64,000 nt of DNA, from the NCBI RefSeq assembly GCF_003390935.1, contig NZ_QNQZ01000001.1, positions 310,001 through 374,000 on the forward strand, read 5' to 3'. This document shows, piece after piece, positions 35,667-47,362 of the stretch (within the stretch, counting starts at the first letter, position 1; each line of letters opens with the position of its first letter). Under the pieces are notes generated by a model. The model was not told the DNA's origin. It made no database searches and saw only the letters and a program-made list of their open reading frames with translations. The DNA comes from Lewinella sp. IMCC34191. Lineage in GTDB: Bacteria; Bacteroidota; Bacteroidia; Chitinophagales; Saprospiraceae. Both the position numbers and the translations under genes were made by a program.

Positions 35667-37126
35667 CGGAATCTCAGTCACGCGGGGAGCTGATTACGCT
35701 CAGTCAGGTAAAACTCCAGTTCGGCAACCTGCAACCCCTCACTTTCCAAATTCGCGAGGGCGAGCATTGGATGATCACCGGGGACCGGGCCACGGGCAAA
35801 ACCCTCCTCGCCGAAACCCTGGCCGGGCAGCGCCGACTTTCCGCCGGCGTGCTCAAGTATCCCTTACTGGATGCAAAACTTTCCCCGCAGGAGCGGTACA
35901 CCGCCCTGCGGCTGGTGACCTTCATGGACAATTCCCGACTGGCCCGCAACCCGACCAACGTTCACTACTACCAGCAGCGGTACAATGCCTTCGATGCCTC
36001 CGGACATCCGACAGTCCGCCAGTACCTGGAGGCAGGTGGTTTTACCGTGGAAGAAAACGCGGAACTGCTGGACATTTTTCAAATCCGTGACTTACTGGAC
36101 CGGGAGAAGATCAAGCTGTCCAGCGGGCAGACGCGGAAGGTTTTGCTGGCCCGGGAGCTGCTGCGCCGGCCGCGCGTTCTGATCATCGATAATCCTTACG
36201 TTGGCCTCGACGTGGCCAGCCGGAAAATCCTGAATAAGGTGCTCGATAAGCTGGTTGCCGCACTGAAGCTCACTTTGGTGCTCTGCGGTCACCCGGAAAG
36301 CGTTCCCGCCGCCATCACGCATCGCTTGCATTTGTATCCGGACGGGAGCTCCTGGCAGGGTGGGGCCGGTGAGCAACCGCCCGCACCGGTCCGGGAAGTA
36401 ACGGACCAACCCATGCTTCATCAGCTCGCGGATGCCTGGGCGGATAGTACTCGCGCCGAAGTCCCGGAGGAAATTATCCGCTTCCGGAACGTCACCATAT
36501 CCTACGGAGAACGAACGATACTCGACAACCTGGACTGGCAAGTCAACCGGGGCGACAAGTGGGTAGTGAGTGGCGCGAACGGCTCGGGGAAGTCGACCCT
36601 GCTAAGTCTGGTCTATGCGGACAACCCGTTGGCCTACGCCAACGACATCTCCCTCTTCGGAGTGCGGCGCGGTCGTGGGGGCAGCATCTGGGACATCAAG
36701 CGCCGGATCGGCTTCACCTCGCCCGAATTGCATACTTATTTTCGGGAACGCATCACGGCCCGGGAGGTCATTCTAACGGGCTACTCCGACACCTTCGCAC
36801 TAGGCAGGCGATACGCTCCGGAACAGGAAAAGATGGTCAGCCTCCTGCTGACTTACTTCGATTTGGACCCGGATGCCAATCGGTTATTTCCTTCTTTATC
36901 CAACGGTACGCAGCGCCTGGTTCTGCTCTGTCGCGCTCTGGTAAAGGCACCGCCGCTATTGCTACTGGACGAACCCTTTCAGGGGCTGGACCAAAAGTCG
37001 ATCGAGCGCGCACGCGCAGTACTGGCCCGTGTGACGGGGCCGGCCGACACGGTTGTATTCATATCCCACTTCCGGCAGGAGGTACCGCCGGGAATGGAGT
37101 GGCTAGAACTACGGCTGGATAAGTAG
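35663..37126 (+). CDS. Tandem ATP-binding cassette protein (ModF/PhrA-like)
   Basis: A 487-residue soluble protein made of two ABC domains with no membrane segment. Domain 1 has Walker A GDRATGKT (residues 40-47), signature LSSGQTRK and Walker B VLIIDNP, in which the usual catalytic Glu is Asn. Domain 2 has GANGSGKST, LSNGTQRL and LLLLDEP, a complete site. This is the ModF/PhrA layout, a family without a firm role. ATG 35663 overlaps the trehalase stop, so translation is coupled; the upstream frame from 35615 lies inside trehalase and is not used. Confidence 0.85.
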   Translation: MTESQSRGELITLSQVKLQFGNLQPLTFQIREGEHWMITGDRATGKTLLAETLAGQRRLSAGVLKYPLLDAKLSPQERYTALRLVTFMDNSRLARNPTNVHYYQQRYNAFDASGHPTVRQYLEAGGFTVEENAELLDIFQIRDLLDREKIKLSSGQTRKVLLARELLRRPRVLIIDNPYVGLDVASRKILNKVLDKLVAALKLTLVLCGHPESVPAAITHRLHLYPDGSSWQGGAGEQPPAPVREVTDQPMLHQLADAWADSTRAEVPEEIIRFRNVTISYGERTILDNLDWQVNRGDKWVVSGANGSGKSTLLSLVYADNPLAYANDISLFGVRRGRGGSIWDIKRRIGFTSPELHTYFRERITAREVILTGYSDTFALGRRYAPEQEKMVSLLLTYFDLDPDANRLFPSLSNGTQRLVLLCRALVKAPPLLLLDEPFQGLDQKSIERARAVLARVTGPADTVVFISHFRQEVPPGMEWLELRLDK

Positions 37127-37134
37127 TACGGGGA

Positions 37135-37914
37135 TTACCGCACGGTAGCGACGGTCTCCAGGGTGTCCGCGATCTCATCCCATAATCCGATACGGCGACG
37201 CAGTGCTTCTTCGGCTACGGCCTGGGCTTCCGCCCACTTGGTTTCGTCGGTACCGCACAATTCGGTAACCATCGCTTCCGAAAGGGGGCCGTGCTCATCG
37301 CCGTCGACTTCGATGTGGCGCTCCAGATAGTAGACCAGGCGGGGGAAACGGGATTTGTCTTCCGGCGACTGATTGAGGATCTCGATGAACAGCTCGGGGA
37401 TCAGGCTTTCCCGGCCGAAGGTGAAGGCGGCCGCGATCTTGTGAGCTTTACCCTCCTTGATCAACTCGAAGGTGTAGTCTACGAAGCGCTTGATCCCTTC
37501 GCCAAGATCGGCGGCTTGCAGCGCTTCCCGGGCGTTGTCCAGGTCGTTTATATCATCCAGCAACTGCTGAATTTTCTGATTGTCGGCACCGACCTCGTCC
37601 ATCGCCTCCAGGTACAGTTCGTAGTGGCTGGCCGGCACGCCGTTGCGGTCGACGTCCGTTTCCTCGCCCAGGACGATCTCGTTGATGAAGCGGGCGGTTC
37701 GGGCATTTCTGACCGGCTTCCAGGGTAGGGTGGTGCAGGTCAGTTCGTTCTGTAGCGCCTTGAGCAGGGACATGAAATCCCACACCGCGAAGACGTGGCG
37801 CTCCATAAATAACCGGATGTCATCAATGTCCTTCAGTTGTTGATACAACCGGTGGCCGGTCAGCTGGGCTTGTAGGGGTTTGGTCTGTTCGAAGATCCGA
37901 TCGATAGCGGGCAT
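37135..37914 (-). CDS. DUF3050 protein (heme-oxygenase-like fold)
   Basis: A 259-residue helical protein matching DUF3050. The segment HRLYQQLKDIDDIRLFMERHVFAVWDFMSLLK near residues 21-53 and HIEVDGDEHGPLSE near 200 hold conserved His, Glu and Asp that may bind metal. The family is predicted to share the heme-oxygenase-like diiron fold; no reaction is established. It converges with the ABC gene (8 bases between stops) and lies 63 bases downstream of the symporter gene. Confidence 0.85.
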   Translation of the reverse strand: MPAIDRIFEQTKPLQAQLTGHRLYQQLKDIDDIRLFMERHVFAVWDFMSLLKALQNELTCTTLPWKPVRNARTARFINEIVLGEETDVDRNGVPASHYELYLEAMDEVGADNQKIQQLLDDINDLDNAREALQAADLGEGIKRFVDYTFELIKEGKAHKIAAAFTFGRESLIPELFIEILNQSPEDKSRFPRLVYYLERHIEVDGDEHGPLSEAMVTELCGTDETKWAEAQAVAEEALRRRIGLWDEIADTLETVATVR

Positions 37915-37977
37915 GCGGTATTTTTATTAATAGCATACATAGCGGATGTGGTGCGAACGGATTGCGCTGCGTCAGTA

Positions 37978-39753
37978 TTACCTGCGCAGCTTACCCCAGA
38001 TCGTATACAGCAGGGCCACGCCGACCGCCGCGACGCCCCCGGCAATCAGGGTGGCGACGGTACGTCCGTAGAGATAAAAACCCGTTGCAAAAAGCACCGA
38101 ATAAACGGTAATGGCCCCGATCAGCATCGCCAGGATCCGCAGGGGAAGTTGCCCGTCGGCCTGCGTGTCGGTGCGCTCCGGAAGTTGAGTGACCACGGGT
38201 TGCCAGCCCGGTCCGCCGGGGCGGGTGGTGGTGTAAAAGTTCGTGAGGGTAGCCATATCGGTGGGCCGGGTGGCGAAGGTGACCGCCAACCAACCGACGG
38301 TGGTAATGGCGATGCCGAGCAGCAGGCGCTCGTGTCCCGCCAACTCCGGGAGGCCGATCGGAACCCAGGCGAATTCCAAAAAGAGGGCAACCGCGAAGGA
38401 AATAAACATGCCGGCGATCTCGGTGTACGCGTTGATCCGCCACCAGAACCAGCGGAGGATAAAGATCAGGCCGGTACCCGCGCCGATCTGCAGTAGGATC
38501 GAAAATGCCTGCAGGGCGTTAGATAGCGCCAGGGCCAGGATAGCCGCGAGCACCATCAGCAGGACGGTACTGATACGACCGATGAGTACTAAGCGGTCCT
38601 CGCTCGCCTCCGGTTCGACGAAGCGGTGGTACCAGTCGTGGACCACGTAGCTCGAACCCCAGTTGAGGTGGGTGGATAGGGTCGACATGAGTGCCGCGAT
38701 GAGCGACGCGATCACCAGCCCGAGCAGTCCCGTAGGCAAATAGCTCAGCATGGCGGGGTAGGCCAGGTCGTCGTCTATCACGTTGGCCGATACATTGGGA
38801 AAGGCGGTAGCAATACTTTCCAGGTCCGGAAACACGATAACGGAAGCTAGCGCGATCAGGATCCACGGCCAGGGGCGCAGGGCGTAGTGAAAGGCATTGA
38901 ACAGCAGCGTCGCGCCCACGGCGTGATTTTCGTTTTTGGCGGCGAGCATGCGCTGGGCGACGTAACCGCCCCCGCCGGGTTCCGCTCCGGGGTACCAGAC
39001 GCTCCACCACTGCACGGCAATCGGAACGACGAACAGCGGCACGTACACTTCCGGATTATCGAAGGAGGGAATCAGGTCCAGCCGCTCGCTCACCTCGGCG
39101 TGGGAAAACAGGCCGTCCAGCCCGCCCACTTCCGGGAGGTTGACTACGACGTAAGCCGCCCATACCGCGCCGATCATCGCGAAGGTGAACTGCACGAAGT
39201 CGGTCAGGATGACGCCCTTGAGCCCACCCATGGCCGAATAGATGACCGTGACGACCGAGACCAGCACCACCGTGGTGATCGGATCGATGTCCAGCAGCAC
39301 GCCGGCGATCTTGATCCCCGCCAGGCAGACGGTGGCCATGATCATAACGTTGAAGAATACACCCAGGTAGATCGCCCGGAACTGGCGAAGGAAGCGGGCC
39401 GGCCCCCCGGCGTAGCGCAGTTCATAGAATTCCAGATCGGTCATGACGCCGGAGCGACGCCACAAACGGGCGTAGACGAATACCGTAAGCATACCGGTGA
39501 GCAAAAAGGCCCACCAGGCCCAGTTTCCGGCCACCCCCTGCTTGCGGACGATATCGGTGACCAGGTTGGGCGTGTCGGCCGAAAAAGTAGTCGCCACCAT
39601 CGATACGCCCAGCAGCCACCACGGCATGTTCCGGCCCGATAGGAAAAATTCCTGCGTAGACTTTCCGGAATCCCGGCTGGCCCACAGGCCGATGGCCAGG
39701 CTGACGGCAAAAAAGGCGAATACGATGAGCCAGTCGAAGGAAGTAAGCTGCAT
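37978..39753 (-). CDS. Sodium:solute symporter (SSS family)
   Basis: A 591-residue transporter with about 14 hydrophobic segments. The start LTSFDWLIVFAFFAVSLAIGLWASR and the segments GRNMPWWLLGVSMVATTFSADTPNLVTD and YSAMGGLKGVILTDFVQF are typical of the sodium/solute symporter family. The solute is not predictable; sugars, acids or amino acids are all possible. The nearest neighbours are a DUF3050 gene downstream and a divergent M14 peptidase gene. Confidence 0.93.
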   Translation of the reverse strand: MQLTSFDWLIVFAFFAVSLAIGLWASRDSGKSTQEFFLSGRNMPWWLLGVSMVATTFSADTPNLVTDIVRKQGVAGNWAWWAFLLTGMLTVFVYARLWRRSGVMTDLEFYELRYAGGPARFLRQFRAIYLGVFFNVMIMATVCLAGIKIAGVLLDIDPITTVVLVSVVTVIYSAMGGLKGVILTDFVQFTFAMIGAVWAAYVVVNLPEVGGLDGLFSHAEVSERLDLIPSFDNPEVYVPLFVVPIAVQWWSVWYPGAEPGGGGYVAQRMLAAKNENHAVGATLLFNAFHYALRPWPWILIALASVIVFPDLESIATAFPNVSANVIDDDLAYPAMLSYLPTGLLGLVIASLIAALMSTLSTHLNWGSSYVVHDWYHRFVEPEASEDRLVLIGRISTVLLMVLAAILALALSNALQAFSILLQIGAGTGLIFILRWFWWRINAYTEIAGMFISFAVALFLEFAWVPIGLPELAGHERLLLGIAITTVGWLAVTFATRPTDMATLTNFYTTTRPGGPGWQPVVTQLPERTDTQADGQLPLRILAMLIGAITVYSVLFATGFYLYGRTVATLIAGGVAAVGVALLYTIWGKLRR

Positions 39754-39883
39754 AAGGGGAGTACAAAGTGCGCGATCAAGGTAGGTAATACCGTTTACAT
39801 ACCAGCATACGTATCACCACACGCCGGGCGCATCCGGAAGGACCTTTCGGGGAGCGCCCGCAACAATTTCACCCCGGATCGGG

Positions 39884-39891
39884 TACTTTAG
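39884..39891 (+). promoter_or_regulatory. Candidate -7 box for the M14 peptidase gene
   Basis: TACTTTAG lies 4 bases before the GTG start at 39896. This supports GTG as the start of a nearly leaderless message. Confidence 0.4.
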
Positions 39892-39895
39892 CACA

Positions 39896-41131
39896 GTGAA
39901 GCGGATTATCCCAGTCCTATTATTCCTACTCCTCGGTAGCGTATTCCCCGTTTTCGGACAGGAAGATCTTCGCGTATCCCTGCTGCTGGATCGCGAGGCA
40001 CCCACCCTGGTCCCCGCGGCCGCCTATCCCAGCTACGATGTGTACGAGGACATCATGTTCGAGCTGGCGCGCCGCTACCCGCAACGTTGCCGGATCGAGA
40101 TTTGGGGGACCCTGCCCTCCGGTCGGCGCATCCTCGTCCTTAAACTCGCCGACGACGTCCGCCACAGTCGGGCCCGCCCCCAGGTACTCTGCACCGCGAC
40201 CATGCACGGCGACGAACTGGCCGGCTACTGGATCCTGCTCCGCCTCGCCGAAACACTGCTGCGCAACGATGCCACCGGGTTGCTCTCCGACGTAGCACTC
40301 TTCATCAATCCGCTCGCCAACCCCGACGGTGCCTTCCGCGCCGGTAACCGATCCCTGGCCGGAGCGCAACGCGGCAATGCCCAGGGCGTCGACCTCAATC
40401 GCAATTATCCAGACCCGGACGACGGTCGCTACCCCGACGGCAATGACCACCAGCCCGAAACGCGCATTTTCATGCGGGCCGCCGAAAGCCACGGCTTCGA
40501 CCTGGCCATCAATTTTCACGGGGGAGCGGAACTGTTTAATTATCCCTGGGACACCTTCCGCAGCCGCCACCCGGATACGGAGTGGTGGCGTAACGTCAGC
40601 CGCGATTTTGCCCAGACCGCTCAGCGCGACAGCCGCCTCGGAAACTACTTCAAGGACCGTGCCAACGGGACGACGAATGGCCACGACTGGTACCCGATTT
40701 CCGGTTCCCGCCAGGATTATATGAACTACTACCACCGCACGCGGGAAGCGACGGTGGAAATCACCAACGCTAAACGCTTTCCCGCCAAGGACCTGCCCGA
40801 TCTCTGGGTCTCCCTGCGAAGCGCCCTGCTCAATTACCTAAACGAAGCGCGCTACGGCATTCACGGCATCGTGACCGATCAGGTAACGGGCCTGCCGCTG
40901 CGGGCGCACGTCACCATTCCGGGGCACGATGAGATGCAGTCTTCCGTCTACAGCGAACGCATCACGGGCGATTTCTACCGCTACCTTGCGCCGGGTACGT
41001 ACCGGCTGTTGGTGTCCGCTCCCGGCTACCGCTCCCGTACCGTTATCGTAAGTTTGCGCGACAAACAACGAAAGGAACTGCAGATTGCTTTGGAGCGCGA
41101 TCCCCTCGATCCGCCGGCCCGCAAGAAGTAG
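39896..41131 (+). CDS. Secreted M14 zinc carboxypeptidase
   Basis: A 411-residue exported metallopeptidase. A signal peptide (RIIPVLLFLLLGSVFPVFGQ) leads into the M14 domain, with zinc ligands in MHGDELAG (His and Glu near residues 103-106) and INFHGG (near 208), and the catalytic Glu in TVEITNAK near 288. Residues 325-400 form a transthyretin-like carboxypeptidase regulatory domain (GIVTDQVTGLPLRAHVTIPG...APGTYRLLVSAPGY). This resembles carboxypeptidase D/M-type enzymes that remove C-terminal basic residues; the specificity here is not shown. The start is GTG. Confidence 0.9.
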   Translation: MKRIIPVLLFLLLGSVFPVFGQEDLRVSLLLDREAPTLVPAAAYPSYDVYEDIMFELARRYPQRCRIEIWGTLPSGRRILVLKLADDVRHSRARPQVLCTATMHGDELAGYWILLRLAETLLRNDATGLLSDVALFINPLANPDGAFRAGNRSLAGAQRGNAQGVDLNRNYPDPDDGRYPDGNDHQPETRIFMRAAESHGFDLAINFHGGAELFNYPWDTFRSRHPDTEWWRNVSRDFAQTAQRDSRLGNYFKDRANGTTNGHDWYPISGSRQDYMNYYHRTREATVEITNAKRFPAKDLPDLWVSLRSALLNYLNEARYGIHGIVTDQVTGLPLRAHVTIPGHDEMQSSVYSERITGDFYRYLAPGTYRLLVSAPGYRSRTVIVSLRDKQRKELQIALERDPLDPPARKK

Positions 41132-41197
41132 TCCCCGCCGCCTCATCGAACCCGCGACCGGGTTCAGCCTGATTAGCCAATATACCACCACAGCATT

Positions 41198-42841
41198 ATG
41201 TCCGACGCCATATTCAACATCGCCATACCCACTAACGAACCCGTCCTCGCTTACGCCCCCGGCAGCCCCGAGCGCAAGGAGCTCAAACAAGCCCTGCAGG
41301 AAGCCAAAGCCACGCAACGCGAACTGCCCGCCTTCATCAACGGCGAGCGTGTTCTGGACGGCGAAAAGGTCAGCGTGCACCCGCCCCACGAGCGCAATTT
41401 TACACTGGGTCACTTCTATCGCGGGACGACCCATCACGTCCACCAGGCGATCGACGCGGCACTCGCAGCCAAGGCCGGTTGGGAAGCGTTGCCCTGGCAG
41501 CAGCGGGCCGCCGTGTTTCTGCGGGCGGCCGACTTGCTTGCCGGTCCCTTCCGGGCCCGGATGAATGCCGCCACTATGCTCGGGCAAAGTAAAAATGCTT
41601 ACCAGGCCGAGATCGACAGCGTAGCCGAACTGTGCGACTTTTTCCGCTTCAACGCCTACTTCCTGCAGGAAATCTACCGCGAGCAGCCGCTGCATTCCCC
41701 CGACGGCATCTGGAACCGACTGGAATACCGGGCGCTGGAAGGATTCGTGCTGGCTATTACGCCCTTCAACTTTACCAGCATTGCCGCGAACCTTCCGGCC
41801 GCGCCGGCCCTGTGCGGGAACACGGTGGTCTGGAAGCCGGCGGAGACGCAGATATACTCGGCGGTGGTCATCATGGAACTCTTCGAGGCCGCCGGCTTGC
41901 CGAACGGCGTGATCAACCTGATTTATACCGACGGCCCGCAGGTGGGGAACATCGTATTCAAGCACCCCGACTTCGCCGGACTCCACTTCACGGGCAGCAC
42001 GAAGGTCTTCCAGCAACTATGGCAAGAGATCGGAAACAACATTGGTGCCTACAAAAGCTATCCGCGCATCGTGGGCGAGACGGGCGGTAAGGACTTCGTG
42101 ATCGCCCACCCCTCCGCCGATGCGGATGAGGTAGCGGTGGCCCTGCTGCGCGGCGCCTTCGAATACCAGGGGCAAAAATGCTCGGCAGCTTCCCGGGCTT
42201 ACCTGCCCGCCAGCCTCTGGCCGGCGATCAAGGAGCGGTTGATCAAGGATATCGGTACGCTATCGTCCGGGTCCGTCGAAGACTTCGGCAACTTCATCAA
42301 CGCCGTTATCGACGAGCGTGCCTTCGACCGCATCGCCGGGTACATCGACGGCGCGAAAGCGAACGATGCGGTGGAGATCATCGCCGGCGGAGGTTACGAT
42401 AAGAGCGAAGGCTACTTCATCGAACCCACCGTACTGCTGACGACCGATCCCCGATCCACCACGATGGAGGAAGAAATTTTCGGTCCCGTCCTGACGGTAT
42501 ACGTCTACGAGGACGCAGACTGGGAAAAAGCGCTCGAACTCGTCGACACGACCTCTCCCTACGCGCTTACCGGTGCCGTCTTTGCCACCGATCGCCAGGT
42601 GATCGAAACGGCCTCCAAGTACCTGCGCAACGCCGCCGGTAATTTCTACATCAACGACAAGCCCACGGGCGCGGTAGTCGGCCAGCAACCCTTCGGCGGG
42701 GCCCGGGCTTCCGGCACCAACGACAAAGCCGGCAGCGCCTTCAACCTCCAGCGTTGGATCAGCCCCCGCCTGATCAAGGAGAACTTCGTTCCGCCGGTTG
42801 ACTATCGGTACCCATTTTTGGGGAGCTCCAGCAAAGCTTAA
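41198..42841 (+). CDS. pruA: L-glutamate gamma-semialdehyde (P5C) dehydrogenase
   Basis: A 547-residue aldehyde dehydrogenase of the P5C group, the second step of proline breakdown (glutamate semialdehyde to glutamate). The general-base Glu is in VGETGGKDF near residue 293 and the catalytic Cys in QGQKCSAASRAY near 328; the C-terminal PFGGARASGTNDKAGS is typical of PruA. It is the stand-alone form without a fused proline dehydrogenase, and putA/fadM-like genes are not adjacent. A short hairpin lies 25 bases after the stop. Confidence 0.96.
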   Translation: MSDAIFNIAIPTNEPVLAYAPGSPERKELKQALQEAKATQRELPAFINGERVLDGEKVSVHPPHERNFTLGHFYRGTTHHVHQAIDAALAAKAGWEALPWQQRAAVFLRAADLLAGPFRARMNAATMLGQSKNAYQAEIDSVAELCDFFRFNAYFLQEIYREQPLHSPDGIWNRLEYRALEGFVLAITPFNFTSIAANLPAAPALCGNTVVWKPAETQIYSAVVIMELFEAAGLPNGVINLIYTDGPQVGNIVFKHPDFAGLHFTGSTKVFQQLWQEIGNNIGAYKSYPRIVGETGGKDFVIAHPSADADEVAVALLRGAFEYQGQKCSAASRAYLPASLWPAIKERLIKDIGTLSSGSVEDFGNFINAVIDERAFDRIAGYIDGAKANDAVEIIAGGGYDKSEGYFIEPTVLLTTDPRSTTMEEEIFGPVLTVYVYEDADWEKALELVDTTSPYALTGAVFATDRQVIETASKYLRNAAGNFYINDKPTGAVVGQQPFGGARASGTNDKAGSAFNLQRWISPRLIKENFVPPVDYRYPFLGSSSKA

Positions 42842-42865
42842 TCGCTGACGTTCGCTGACTGACCG

Positions 42866-42880
42866 CCAAATAAATTTTGG
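42866..42880 (+). terminator. Short hairpin after pruA
   Basis: CCAAA-TAAAT-TTTGG, a 5-base stem with a 5-base loop, 25 bases after the pruA stop and followed by TGCTTTTATCC. Weak as a terminator. Confidence 0.35.
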
Positions 42881-43198
42881 TGCTTTTATCCCGGTTCTTC
42901 TGCCTTTCAGTGCGGTGGACGCGCATGTTAATTTGCTATATGCGAAAAAAATTCATGGAAGCGTGTCTGTCTATCCTATTTTGGATGTGCTTTAAGGGAT
43001 AGTCGGGTTTTGTTCACGCAGCAGATCCGAACGATCTCACTCCCCGGACGCTAGTGCGATGTACTACCTTTTACTGTACTGTATTAGTGGTTGTTTATTT
43101 CCTTCTTCAAAACGGTCATATCCGTACAACTACCCGGGAAGAACTTCGACAATCGGTCATAAGCAGTCTTAAGTTTAGTTCCTAATAAAGGATGTTCC

Positions 43199-43219
43199 GT
43201 ACTGGCGCTCAACCAGTAC
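43199..43219. other. Perfect stem-loop in the non-coding leader
   Basis: GTACTGG and CCAGTAC flank the loop CGCTCAA. It is not followed by a T run, so it is not a standard terminator; its role is unknown. Confidence 0.4.
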
Positions 43220-43420
43220 CGTACTCCAATGCATAGCTATGCCTTTCACACGCGGGGTAGTAGCCTGCTAGCTTATTGCCCTGCAATACCGAACGAAAAC
43301 GGTTGGTAGGGCTGAATTTTTGCATGTATTGACACACAGATTTTCGGCTATACAGTCCCTTGATGGCTTGCATACCGAATTGAACGACTCACAATTGTCC
43401 GGCAAGCACCCTGTAATGAC

Positions 43421-45304
43421 TTGTCTGGTCAGCTAACACCATTAATCTTGAAATATAGAACGGATATTGACGGACTGCGAGCACTCGCGGTCGTAGCGGT
43501 TATTCTATTTCACCTTGGTTTCTTGCCGAATGGCTACCTGGGCGTTGATGTATTCTTCGTTATTAGCGGCTATCTTATTACTAGTATCGTATACGGCAAA
43601 TCGGAAGCCAGAAAATTCTCGATAATCGACTTTTATGAGCGCCGGATTCGGCGCATTATTCCCTTGCTTCTGGTTGTAACCACGCTAGCCTTATTACTCG
43701 GGCTGGTGGTGATGCTTCCTGACGATTTGGAGAACCTAGGGCAAAGCGTAGTGGCCTCAAATGTCTCTGCCAATAACATTTTGATGTATTTCACCTCCGC
43801 TGATTACTGGTCCGTCAGAAACGATTATAAACCATTGATGCATACGTGGAGTCTCGGCATTGAGGAGCAATTTTATCTGCTATATCCCTTTATTTTCTTC
43901 GCCCTCGGTGGGCCCCGCCTGAAGTATGTCAAATATGTATTGCTCACGCTGAGTATCGCTTCCCTGGCCGCTTTCCTATGGCAAGAGGACGAGTCGGCCA
44001 AGTTTTACTTCATTCAGTATCGTTTCTTCGAACTGGCCGCCGGCGGTCTTGGTGCCATTCTGTTTCGCAAGTCCATTTTTACTCATTACGGGCTGGGGCG
44101 CTACTGCCTATATGGCCTTTTGGCGCTCACCGCGGCAATTATGTTCCTCCCCGTCCTAGCAACGAATGAGTCGCGGGTGTTGGCCACAACCGGACTCAGT
44201 GTCGCATTATTGGTTGTGGGCAAACAGTACTTCGATACCGATAAGGTCTATTCTTGGATCATGGCCAACCCGGTTATGACATTCATCGGAGCCATCAGCT
44301 ATAGCCTGTACATGTGGCACCAGTTGATTTTTGCCTTCGCCCGCTATACGGTCGTAGAGGAAATTACCCCGAGCTGGGCCGCCGGACTTTCCGCTCTCAC
44401 CCTGGGGCTAAGTGTCCTAACCTATTACGGGGTTGAGAATACATTCAGGGATCGAAAGCGGATGCGCACCCGGACCGTGCTCTTATTTACGGGCGGTCTA
44501 TTCGTACTCAGCACCGTTGCCGCATTCTATGTCTACAGTATTGGTGGCGTGGTCCGGGATTATCCCGAGCTGGCGCTTTACAAAGACGATCCGCATCGGA
44601 AGTTGAACCTCCTGAGTCGCTCGCAGAATATTCACAATGCATACAACGAGCGCGTCCGCGACCTGAATATGGACTTTTCGGGGAATAATAAGATTAAGGT
44701 CCTGGTGGTGGGCAACAGCTTCGCGCGGGACGCCGCCAATATTCTCCTGGAGTCCGAATTCGGTGAGAGTATGGAGGTCCGCTACGCCACCGGAAATTTT
44801 GTCGTTAAGCCAGGAGGTCAAGCCCTAAAACGTCTTCAGGAGGCGGAAGTAATACTCATTGCCGCTCAGGGCGAACTAAGTAATACGATGCTTCAAGAAA
44901 TTGACGAAGCGCATGGCGTGAAAATGGATTACGGGAATACCTGGGTACTTGGCACGAAGGATTTCGGTAACAGCAACGGTATCCACTATAACCGGCTTAC
45001 GCCCGAAATTGATTACCGCACTTACCGGACGCGCATGAAGTCCAACGTACTGCCGAAGAACGAGTGGCTACGCACGGAATGGGGCGACCGCTACATCGAT
45101 CTCATCGCTATGCTCTCCACCGAAGAGGGAGAAGTACTGGTATTCACTCCTGATGGTCGATTTATAAGTCAGGATACCATACACCTCACAAAATCCGGTG
45201 CGCAGTACTTGGCTTCCGTTCTTTCCGACCACATTGCTGCCATGTTGTTGGTCGCCCGAAAGTCGGATATGGAGACGGAAATTATTCAGGTAGGGTATGA
45301 GTAA
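43421..45304 (+). CDS. Acyltransferase 3 / SGNH-domain membrane protein (OafA-like)
   Basis: A protein of about 627 residues that transfers acyl groups to surface glycans. The N-terminal membrane domain starts YRTDIDGLRALAVVAVILFHLGF and has GYLGVDVFFVISGYLI and HTWSLGIEEQFYLLYP, the acyltransferase 3 pattern. After about ten membrane segments, a C-terminal SGNH-type domain begins near residue 425 (IKVLVVGNSFARDAA) with the Ser nucleophile. The start is uncertain: TTG at 43421 or TTG at 43448; neither has a clear ribosome site. Codon use is visibly less GC-rich than its neighbours. It may be acquired. Confidence 0.85.
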   Translation: MSGQLTPLILKYRTDIDGLRALAVVAVILFHLGFLPNGYLGVDVFFVISGYLITSIVYGKSEARKFSIIDFYERRIRRIIPLLLVVTTLALLLGLVVMLPDDLENLGQSVVASNVSANNILMYFTSADYWSVRNDYKPLMHTWSLGIEEQFYLLYPFIFFALGGPRLKYVKYVLLTLSIASLAAFLWQEDESAKFYFIQYRFFELAAGGLGAILFRKSIFTHYGLGRYCLYGLLALTAAIMFLPVLATNESRVLATTGLSVALLVVGKQYFDTDKVYSWIMANPVMTFIGAISYSLYMWHQLIFAFARYTVVEEITPSWAAGLSALTLGLSVLTYYGVENTFRDRKRMRTRTVLLFTGGLFVLSTVAAFYVYSIGGVVRDYPELALYKDDPHRKLNLLSRSQNIHNAYNERVRDLNMDFSGNNKIKVLVVGNSFARDAANILLESEFGESMEVRYATGNFVVKPGGQALKRLQEAEVILIAAQGELSNTMLQEIDEAHGVKMDYGNTWVLGTKDFGNSNGIHYNRLTPEIDYRTYRTRMKSNVLPKNEWLRTEWGDRYIDLIAMLSTEEGEVLVFTPDGRFISQDTIHLTKSGAQYLASVLSDHIAAMLLVARKSDMETEIIQVGYE

Positions 45305-45316
45305 TGAGCTTGTCGC

Positions 45317-47230
<1,914 letters not shown>

Positions 47231-47362
47231 GATCTTGCTGTATTAGGCAGGCAATATAGCCAAAGCCTGGAAGGCGGTCCGCGCGGAAAACATCGGGCAT
47301 ACGCCGGCCGTCGTATCCGGATTGGGGTAGGCCGTTAAAGCAAAGCCTATGAAATCAGTCGG

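Larger units (their letters stand above)
42842..43420. other. AT-rich non-coding stretch before the acyltransferase gene
   Basis: This 579-base region holds no convincing gene. Near its start CCAAA-TAAAT-TTTGG (42866-42880) could end pruA transcripts. A perfect 7-base stem with a 7-base loop lies at 43199-43219. A weak -7-like TACCTTTT is at 43065-43072. It is visibly richer in A and T than most of the window, like the acyltransferase gene that follows. Confidence 0.6.

Noticed and set aside
40838-42016. 392-codon frame antisense to the M14 peptidase and pruA
   Set aside because: It spans two conserved sense genes and their gap, so it is a codon-bias shadow.
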